Origin: Thermoplasmatota archaeon
GTDB lineage: Archaea > Thermoplasmatota > Thermoplasmata > UBA10834
Length of the DNA stretch: 10,598 bases
Assembly: GCA_030836605.1 (NCBI GenBank)
Contig: JAUPMC010000123.1
Span: 1 to 10,598 of the forward strand
Direction: 5' to 3'
The notes under the pieces are model-generated. The model had not been told where the DNA came from and did no database searches. It saw only the letters and a list, made by a program, of their open reading frames with translations. The first letter of the stretch is position 1. Each line of letters opens with the position of its first letter. Shown here in pieces: positions 5,141-10,598 of this stretch. Position numbers and translations under genes: made by a program.

Positions 5141-7120
5141 TTGAGGCTCTCGCTTACCGTAAAGCTCGTGGCGTCGATACTTGTCCTTGTGCTCGTGCCC
5201 ATCACGGGCGTCAGCATGATATCACTCTCCGGCCTCGACGACATCAAGAGCGACGTCGGGGTGCTCTATTCGGAGAACCTCGAGGTCATCGCAAAGATAT
5301 CCGAGGGGGCGAGGTTCCTGGCCGCGACGGACAGCAGCCTCCTCCTCTACTACATCAACTACGGAACTTCTGATGCGGGTGGGTACCTCGAGGAGAATAC
5401 TGCGCAGATAAGGAAGTTCGACCAGTTCCTGATGGACTTCAGGGCGAACTACTCATACGAAAGACTCCCGAACATGACCGCCATCATAGAGGACCAGGGA
5501 CGCTCGGACCTCCTCGTTGACCAAGTTGAGACTTTCAGCGTCATCGAGCTGGAGTGGGAGAACTACGTCACGGACACTCAGGACGTCGCGAGACACCTGG
5601 CCAACAACGAGACCGCGCAGGCCTATGACATGATGGTAAACGCGTCAGAGAGCATGGACGCCCTCACACTCAACATGGACAGGCTCATAGACATATACGC
5701 TGAGGGCGCGGCCTTGATGGACATCGCGGCCGAGGAGACCATCGAGCAGAGCACGTTCTGGATCCTCGTGGGCGGCGTCTCCGCCGCGCTCGCGATATCC
5801 GTCGGCGCGCTCCTCGTCTCGCTCCTTGTCACGACGCCGATCGTGACCGTCTCCAAGGCCGCTGGCAGGATCTCGCAGGGGGACTTCACCACCAAGCTCG
5901 ATATCAAGGCTGGCGGCGACGAGGTCGGAGACCTGGTCCGCTCGATGAACATGCTCATCGAGAACACATCGGTCCCCCTCCAGAAGCTTACGGAGAGCAG
6001 CCAGGCGATCGCGGCCGGGGACTTCTCCAAGGACATCGATGTCGAGGCTAAGGGCGACCTCGCGAGGCTCGTGGACAGCTTCAGGAGGATGAGGGCGGCC
6101 CTCATCAAGCTCACGGAGCAGATCCAGCTCACATCGAAATCCCTCACGGAGTCTTCCGCTATCCTCGCCGAGACCGCGAAGCACATGACGGATGCCACCC
6201 AGCAGGTCTCCTCGTCCATGACGCAGACCTCGAAGGGGGCTCAGATACAGGCGGCCAAGGTGGACGAGATGGTCAGGATGCTCAGCGAGCAGACGAAAGC
6301 CATCTACGATGTGGTCCAGAGCTCGCAGAACGCCGCGAGGGCGTCCGAGGACGCGAGCGACGTGGCCCAGAAAGGCGGCAGGTCGGCGGAGGATGCGCTT
6401 CAACGCATCAAGAGCCTCCTGAGGAGCGTCGAGGAGACCGCTACCGCCATGAGCGCCCTCACCAAGAAGTCGAAGGAGATATCGCAGATTGTGATGATCA
6501 TAAGCAACATAGCCCAGCAGACCAACCTGCTGTCCCTCAACGCCGCCATAGAGGCGGCGAGGGCGGGAGAGCACGGCAGGGGGTTCGCGGTCGTCGCGGA
6601 CGAGGTCAGGAAGTTGGCTGAAGGCTCCAGGAAGGCCGCGGGACAGATACAGTCGCTCATCGAGTCCGTCGAGAAGGACATCGTGGAGAGCACGACCAAG
6701 ATGGAGATGACCAAGACGACCGTGTCGGAAGGCACGAGGACCGTGTCGGAAGCGCTGAAGTCGCTCGAGGACATCGCGGCGACCGTAGAGGAGACCGCGG
6801 CCATGGTGCAGGAGATCAGCGCGTCCACTGAGGAGCAGAAGGCGCTGACAGAGAGCCTCGCCAGAAGCCTCGACGAGGTCGCCAGCATCGCGACCGAGAC
6901 ATCGTCGTCCGCAGAGGAGGTGTCTGCGTCCTCCGAGGAGGTCGCGGCGGGGATGGAGGAGCTGACGGCGTCCGCCCAGGACCTGGCGGACCTCGCCAAC
7001 ACCCTCAACACGATAACCAAGGACCTCTCGACCATCGCGACGCACCCTGAGCGTGCCCCTCGAACGAGGCGGCGGGCCGAGCAGCCAGCTGACGAGGACG
7101 TGGACCAGGAGCGAGACTGA
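5141..7120 (+). CDS. Methyl-accepting chemotaxis protein (transmembrane, two HAMP-like segments)
   Basis: This is a membrane chemoreceptor that senses a signal outside the cell and controls CheA through CheW. Numbered from TTG 5141 (659 residues), the order is: membrane helix (7-31), an extracellular helical domain (about 32-203) of four-helix-bundle type, second membrane helix (204-230), HAMP (about 231-283) and a second HAMP-like segment (about 280-330), then the long signalling hairpin (about 360-628). The hairpin tip carries IAQQTNLLSLNAAIEAARAG and GRGFAVVADEVRKLAE. Four N-glycosylation sequons (NYS, NMT, NET, NAS; Asn 103, 111, 156, 167) sit in the outer domain. The C-terminal tail is charged and lacks an NWETF-type tether for CheR/CheB. 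The tip-to-HAMP distance is longer than in E. coli receptors, nearer to the longer signalling-length classes. TTG 5141 is chosen on its ribosome binding site; ATG 5081 would add 20 residues. The stop overlaps cheW (TGATG). Ligand unknown. Confidence 0.93.
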   Translation: MRLSLTVKLVASILVLVLVPITGVSMISLSGLDDIKSDVGVLYSENLEVIAKISEGARFLAATDSSLLLYYINYGTSDAGGYLEENTAQIRKFDQFLMDFRANYSYERLPNMTAIIEDQGRSDLLVDQVETFSVIELEWENYVTDTQDVARHLANNETAQAYDMMVNASESMDALTLNMDRLIDIYAEGAALMDIAAEETIEQSTFWILVGGVSAALAISVGALLVSLLVTTPIVTVSKAAGRISQGDFTTKLDIKAGGDEVGDLVRSMNMLIENTSVPLQKLTESSQAIAAGDFSKDIDVEAKGDLARLVDSFRRMRAALIKLTEQIQLTSKSLTESSAILAETAKHMTDATQQVSSSMTQTSKGAQIQAAKVDEMVRMLSEQTKAIYDVVQSSQNAARASEDASDVAQKGGRSAEDALQRIKSLLRSVEETATAMSALTKKSKEISQIVMIISNIAQQTNLLSLNAAIEAARAGEHGRGFAVVADEVRKLAEGSRKAAGQIQSLIESVEKDIVESTTKMEMTKTTVSEGTRTVSEALKSLEDIAATVEETAAMVQEISASTEEQKALTESLARSLDEVASIATETSSSAEEVSASSEEVAAGMEELTASAQDLADLANTLNTITKDLSTIATHPERAPRTRRRAEQPADEDVDQERD

Positions 7121-7584
7121 TGCCAGGCCCTGAACTCCAACAGTATGTCGTGTTCAGGCTCGGCGACGAGGAGTACGCCTTCGACATAGCCGCCGTGAAG
7201 GAGATCAGGGACCTCGAGCAGGTCGCGAAGGTCCACAGGAGCCCCTCGTTCATCGAGGGCGTCATGAACCTGCGAGGGAAGCTCGTGACCATCGTGGACC
7301 TCAGGAAGCGCCTCTCGATAGAGGCGCGGGCCCCGGACGCCTCCTCGAAGATAATCGTGATAGAGGCGCCTGACGCGCCCGTCGGGTTCCTGGTCGACGA
7401 GGTGACAGAGGTCGTGAAGGTGGGCGACGGGGACATCGAGGCGGCCCCCGCATACGTGGCCGACGGACTGGAGGCGGAGTACGTCAAGGGGATCGCCAAG
7501 ATGGGCGAACGCCTCATAACGATCGTCGACCCAGTCAAGATACTAGACCTGTCGACAGATGACGGCGAGACCCGTGGAGGCTGA
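7120..7584 (+). CDS. cheW: Chemotaxis coupling protein CheW
   Basis: CheW is the adaptor that joins the receptor tip to the regulatory (P5) domain of CheA in the signalling array. The 154 residues form one SH3-like CheW domain: QYVVFRLGDEEYAFDIAAVKE (start near residue 8) as the first strands, then FIEGVMNLRGKLVTIVDLRKR (44-64), the family's central signature with conserved Asn50 and Arg52. VGFLVDEVTEVVKV (88-101) follows, and YVKGIAKMGERLITIVDPVKIL (from 121) closes the second subdomain. There is no response-regulator domain attached, so it is not CheV. The ATG shares one base with the receptor stop codon, indicating tight translational coupling, so receptor and coupler are made together. 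The 3' end carries GGAGG (7576-7580), which serves as ribosome binding site for cheY. Confidence 0.95.
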   Translation: MPGPELQQYVVFRLGDEEYAFDIAAVKEIRDLEQVAKVHRSPSFIEGVMNLRGKLVTIVDLRKRLSIEARAPDASSKIIVIEAPDAPVGFLVDEVTEVVKVGDGDIEAAPAYVADGLEAEYVKGIAKMGERLITIVDPVKILDLSTDDGETRGG

Positions 7585-7589
7585 TTCGT

Positions 7590-7955
7590 TTGGCAACCGT
7601 GCTCGTGGTGGATGACTCTGAGTTCATGCGGCGCGTCCTGAAGAACATACTTGAGAGCGGAGAGCACAAGGTCAGGGAGGCCAAGAACGCGAACGAGGCG
7701 CTCGATCTCTTCAAGCGCTTCGGGGCCGACATAATCACCATGGACATCGTCATGCCCGAGACGGACGGGATCGAGACTGTGAAGAGGCTCAAGGAGTTCG
7801 ACCCGAAGGTCAAGATAATCATGATCTCGGCCCTGGGGCACCAGAAGACCGTCATGCGCGCGCTAGAGGCGGGGGCGATGGACTTCATCATGAAGCCTTT
7901 CACCTCGGACGACGTGCTGGAATCCGTGAACGCGGTCCTTCAGATGGAACGCTGA
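7590..7955 (+). CDS. cheY: Chemotaxis response regulator CheY
   Basis: This is a single-domain receiver that takes phosphate from CheA and, in archaea, acts on the archaellum motor through adaptor proteins such as CheF. The 121 residues are one receiver domain with no output domain. The acidic pair is Asp8-Asp9 in VLVVDDSEFMRR. The phosphorylated residue is Asp52 in MDIVMPETDG. The switch residue is Ser80 in IIMISALG, and Lys102 is in FIMKPFTSDD. Thr/Ser at the switch and Lys in KPF complete the active site. The start is TTG 7590, giving MATVLVVDD, the usual CheY beginning, with GGAGG ten bases upstream. Its place between cheW and cheB supports the chemotaxis role over some other single-domain regulator. 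The stop is 10 bases ahead of cheB. Confidence 0.93.
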   Translation: MATVLVVDDSEFMRRVLKNILESGEHKVREAKNANEALDLFKRFGADIITMDIVMPETDGIETVKRLKEFDPKVKIIMISALGHQKTVMRALEAGAMDFIMKPFTSDDVLESVNAVLQMER

Positions 7956-7965
7956 GAGGGAGCCC

Positions 7966-9024
7966 ATGTCGGAGTCCGTCCGGGTGCTGGTGGTAGACGA
8001 CAGCGCATACATGCGCGTCATCCTGACGGACATGCTGCAGTCCGAGAAGGGGATATCCGTCGTGGGGGCGGCCAAGGACGGTTTCGAGGCCGTGGAGATG
8101 ACGAAGAGCCTCTCCCCGGAGGTCGTCCTGCTCGACATCCAGATGCCCAAGATGGACGGCCTGGCCACGCTCCAGAGGATCATGAAGGAGTGCCCCACCA
8201 GGGTCATCATGCTCAGCGCGATGAACAAGGTCGACGTCCAGCTGCCCCTCAAAGCGCTCGAGATGGGTGCCGTGGATTTCATCCCGAAGCCGAGCGGGCC
8301 CGTGTCCGTGGACATCGTCCGGTACAAGAAGTCCATAGCCGACCTCATCAAGAGCGCGGCGTCGGCGAGGGTGGACGTACTCAAGCGGATGAGGGCCCCT
8401 ATCCAGGTCGACCACATGAGATCAGTTGTGCCACGGACGGAGGGCGCGGGGGCCAAGGCTGTGGTGATCGCGGCGTCCACTGGCGGGCCGAGGTCCCTCG
8501 AGACGGTGTTCTCCGCCCTGCCCAAGGACATGAGGGTCCCGATCATCATCGTCCAGCACATCCCCCCTGAGTTCTCGCCCTCCCTCGCCAAGCGCCTCGA
8601 CGCGGCCAAGGGGCCGAGGGTCGTACTGGCGACAGACGGCACAGTCATAGAGCCCGGGACCGCGTACCTCGCCCCTGGAGGATACCACCTGAAGCTCGAG
8701 AGGCGGAACGGGAAGGGAGTGGTGGCAAGGCTGGACGACAGTAGCCCGGTCCAGTTCGTCAAGCCGTCCGCGAACATCCTGTTCGAGAGCGCCGCAACAT
8801 GCTTCGGCGAGGGCCTCCTGGGAGTCGTCATGACAGGGATGGGCTCCGACGGTGCCCGGGGCGCGAAGGCCATCCGGGCGGCTGGGGGCCGCGTCATAGT
8901 CCAGGACGAGGCGACCTCAGTCATATTCGGCATGGCCAGGGCGGTCGTGAAGGAGAAGGCAGCGGACGAGATCGTCCCGCTTGACAGGATACCACATAGG
9001 ATCATCGAATTCGCGGGGGGATGA
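7966..9024 (+). CDS. cheB: Chemotaxis methylesterase/glutamine deamidase CheB
   Basis: CheB removes methyl groups from receptor glutamates, and usually deamidates glutamines, and is activated when CheA phosphorylates its receiver domain. The 352 residues are the standard two-domain form. The receiver (about 4-125) has VLVVDDSAYMR, phosphorylation site Asp57 in LLDIQMPKMDG, switch Ser84 in IMLSAM, and Lys108 in IPKPS. A linker of about 35 residues follows. The esterase domain begins at AVVIAASTGGP (165-175) with catalytic Ser171, has His198 in VQHIPPEFS, and Asp295 in MTGMGSDG, completing the Ser-His-Asp triad. The ATG at 7966 is preceded by GAGAGGGAG. It sits next to cheA in the operon and is functionally paired with cheR on the opposite strand. 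Nothing suggests loss of function. Confidence 0.96.
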   Translation: MSESVRVLVVDDSAYMRVILTDMLQSEKGISVVGAAKDGFEAVEMTKSLSPEVVLLDIQMPKMDGLATLQRIMKECPTRVIMLSAMNKVDVQLPLKALEMGAVDFIPKPSGPVSVDIVRYKKSIADLIKSAASARVDVLKRMRAPIQVDHMRSVVPRTEGAGAKAVVIAASTGGPRSLETVFSALPKDMRVPIIIVQHIPPEFSPSLAKRLDAAKGPRVVLATDGTVIEPGTAYLAPGGYHLKLERRNGKGVVARLDDSSPVQFVKPSANILFESAATCFGEGLLGVVMTGMGSDGARGAKAIRAAGGRVIVQDEATSVIFGMARAVVKEKAADEIVPLDRIPHRIIEFAGG

Positions 9025-9026
9025 GA

Positions 9027-10598
9027 ATGGCGAAGGAGTTCGACCTGAACAAGTACTCGAAGTTATTCGTGACGGAGGCGAGGGAATACCTGCGCACGCT
9101 CAACGACTCCATGGTCGAGCTCGAGAAACGCCCGGAGGACAAGGAGCTGATAGACCAGATGTTCCGGGCGTGTCACACGATCAAAGGCATGGCCAGCATG
9201 ATGAACCTCGTCGCCGTGACGGAGACGGCCCACGCGCTCGAGGATGTCCTGGGGGCGATAAGGGACGGGAGACTGTCGGCCTCTCCCCCAGTGGCCGAGG
9301 GGATATTCACCGGCCTTGATGGGCTGGAATCCATGGTGTCCCAGGTGGAGACGACCCTGGATATCAAGGAGGTCCCTGGACTGGTCGAGCGACTGCGCGG
9401 CCTGATCTCGAACCCGCCGCCGACGAAGAAGGAGAGGAAGAAGAAGGCGGAAGCCCCCAAACCACCGAAGGACCAGGCGGGAGAACCCAAGGATAAGCGT
9501 AGGGTGATGGTGATCGTGCGGCTCGCGCGCAGGTGCGCTCTGCCCTCCGCGAGAGCCATGGTCATCGTCAAGGAGCTTGAGAAGAACGCCGACGTCGTCG
9601 AGACCTCCCCGTCCGAGGCCGATATAGAGAACGAGCGACCGTTCGAGGAACTGACCGTGCTCCTCGACCCGCGGAAGGGGTTCGAGGAGTCCGTCTCCAG
9701 GGTCGGCGGGATGACCGACGTCGAGGATGTGAGATGGGGCGCGCAGTCCGAGCCGAGGGAGTCCTGGGCGAGGCACTCGAAGCAGGACAGGAGGGCGGGC
9801 ACGCCTGACGCCCCCCTCGTGCAGACCGTCAAAGTCGGCATGGACAAGCTCGACGAGCTGCTCGATGACGTCGGGGAGCTGGTCATAGGCAGGAGCAGGC
9901 TAACGGACAAGGCGGGCTCCGGGGACGACTACGAGCTCCAGGAGATATCATCCCTCATAGACAACCTGACCTCTGAGATACAGTCCAAGGTGCTCAGCAT
10001 CAGGATGATACCCCTGGACATCGTGATGAGCAGGTTCCCGAGGATGGTCAGGGACATATCCAAGGCGGAGGGTAAGGAGGTCGAGTTCGTTGTCGAGGGC
10101 GGGGGGATAGAGCTCGACAGGACCGTCGTCGACAGGATCGCCGACCCTGTCATGCACATCATAAGGAACTCGATAGACCACGGGATAGAGACCCCGGAGG
10201 AGCGGGCCAAGGCGGGGAAGAACCCGAAGGGCCTGATAAGGGTCGTCGCGTCGAAACAGCAGGACCATGTCCTGATAGAGATAACGGACGACGGCCGCGG
10301 GATAGACTTCGACAGGATAAGGCAGACGGCGGTCGAGAAGGGCCACATGACCAGGGAGAATGCCGACTCCGCGACGGGGAGGGAGCTCCTCGACCTGCTG
10401 TTCAAGGCGGGGTTCTCGACCAAGAAGGAGGTGACGGAGACTTCCGGCCGCGGGGTGGGGCTCGACGTCGTCAAGAAAGGGGTCGAGGACCTCGGTGGCT
10501 CCGTCATGGTCAGCACAGCCAAGGGCTCGGGCTCGACCATATCCCTCTGGCTGCCGTTCACGCTCGCGATCATAGACGCGATGATGACCTCCGTGGCC
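9027..10598 (+). CDS. cheA: Chemotaxis histidine kinase CheA, N-terminal 524 residues (3' end outside window)
   Basis: CheA is the receptor-controlled kinase that phosphorylates itself and passes phosphate to CheY and CheB. Domains in order: P1 phosphotransfer (1-125) with phospho-acceptor His50 in FRACHTIKGMASM; a Lys/Pro-rich linker (130-158); P2, the CheY/CheB docking domain (about 159-237); a second linker; P3 dimerisation (about 264-345) with QTVKVGMDKLDELLDDVGEL and RMIPLDIVMSRFPRMVRD; and P4 ATPase (about 346-508) with N box HIIRNSIDHGIE (377-388), G1 DDGRGID (421-427), F box LFKAGFS and G2 GRGVGLD (474-480). The CheW-like P5 begins at LPFTLAIIDAMM and is cut by the window edge. No stop occurs to the last base. 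ATG 9027 is chosen because a purine-rich GGGG patch lies at a suitable distance. ATG 9021, which overlaps the cheB stop, is also in frame. All catalytic boxes are intact. Confidence 0.95.
   Translation, partial: MAKEFDLNKYSKLFVTEAREYLRTLNDSMVELEKRPEDKELIDQMFRACHTIKGMASMMNLVAVTETAHALEDVLGAIRDGRLSASPPVAEGIFTGLDGLESMVSQVETTLDIKEVPGLVERLRGLISNPPPTKKERKKKAEAPKPPKDQAGEPKDKRRVMVIVRLARRCALPSARAMVIVKELEKNADVVETSPSEADIENERPFEELTVLLDPRKGFEESVSRVGGMTDVEDVRWGAQSEPRESWARHSKQDRRAGTPDAPLVQTVKVGMDKLDELLDDVGELVIGRSRLTDKAGSGDDYELQEISSLIDNLTSEIQSKVLSIRMIPLDIVMSRFPRMVRDISKAEGKEVEFVVEGGGIELDRTVVDRIADPVMHIIRNSIDHGIETPEERAKAGKNPKGLIRVVASKQQDHVLIEITDDGRGIDFDRIRQTAVEKGHMTRENADSATGRELLDLLFKAGFSTKKEVTETSGRGVGLDVVKKGVEDLGGSVMVSTAKGSGSTISLWLPFTLAIIDAMMTSVA

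Noticed and set aside
5645..7045. A 466-codon open frame on the minus strand opposite the receptor gene
   Set aside because: The predicted chain is Arg/Leu/Gly/His-rich without motifs, and the + strand encodes a full receptor with all signature regions.
7863..9005. A 380-codon open frame on the minus strand opposite cheB
   Set aside because: Ser/Thr-rich shadow translation with no recognisable domain; cheB on the + strand has an intact receiver and catalytic triad.
8981..9319. A 112-codon + strand frame overlapping the start of cheA
   Set aside because: It is out of frame with cheA, low in complexity, and the cheA frame at the same place gives a textbook P1 domain with His50.
1..10598. Mobile elements, CRISPR arrays, tRNA or rRNA genes
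   Set aside because: No transposase-like protein, no regularly spaced direct repeats and no tRNA-like cloverleaf was noticed; gene spacing is tight and codon use is uniform except in the small orphan gene.

Overview
The window reads as GC-rich archaeal DNA, and everything in it is chromosomal housekeeping or signalling. Arg codons are mostly AGG and Ile codons often ATA. Several genes have GGAGGTGAT-type ribosome binding sites, and there are isolated TATA-box promoters about 26 bases ahead of likely transcript starts. The extracellular part of the chemoreceptor is rich in N-glycosylation sequons. A GC-rich euryarchaeon, possibly of the Thermoplasmatota/Methanomassiliicoccales kind, would fit, but that placement is a guess from overall style. 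I see no mobile element, tRNA, rRNA or CRISPR array.

Region 1 (2-3744, + strand) is a branched-chain amino acid biosynthesis cluster: the 3' end of ilvB (acetolactate synthase large subunit), ilvN (small regulatory subunit, unusually short), ilvC (ketol-acid reductoisomerase), a fumarylacetoacetate-hydrolase (FAH) family enzyme of unknown substrate, and ilvE (branched-chain aminotransferase). Together these cover condensation of pyruvate/2-oxobutyrate, isomeroreduction and final transamination. The dehydratase IlvD is not in the window.

Region 2 (about 3750-4121) holds one small, very acidic orphan gene behind its own clear TATA box, with dyad symmetry centred on the predicted transcript start. 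It converges on cheR.

Region 3 (4122-10598) is a chemotaxis locus. cheR lies on the minus strand, divergent from a + strand operon mcp-cheW-cheY-cheB-cheA with overlapping or nearly touching genes. The receptor senses outside the cell through a helical domain. CheW couples it to the histidine kinase CheA, which phosphorylates CheY (motor output) and CheB (methylesterase). CheR and CheB set receptor methylation for adaptation. cheA runs off the right edge of the window. CheC, CheD and CheF, common in archaeal systems, are not seen here and may lie downstream.

There is no obvious new multi-gene system. The points most worth a second look are the acidic cofactor loop of the KARI, the compacted IlvN, the FAH enzyme inside the ilv cluster, the orphan acidic protein with an internal repeat and a structured promoter, and the dyads and start site in the cheR/mcp divergent region.
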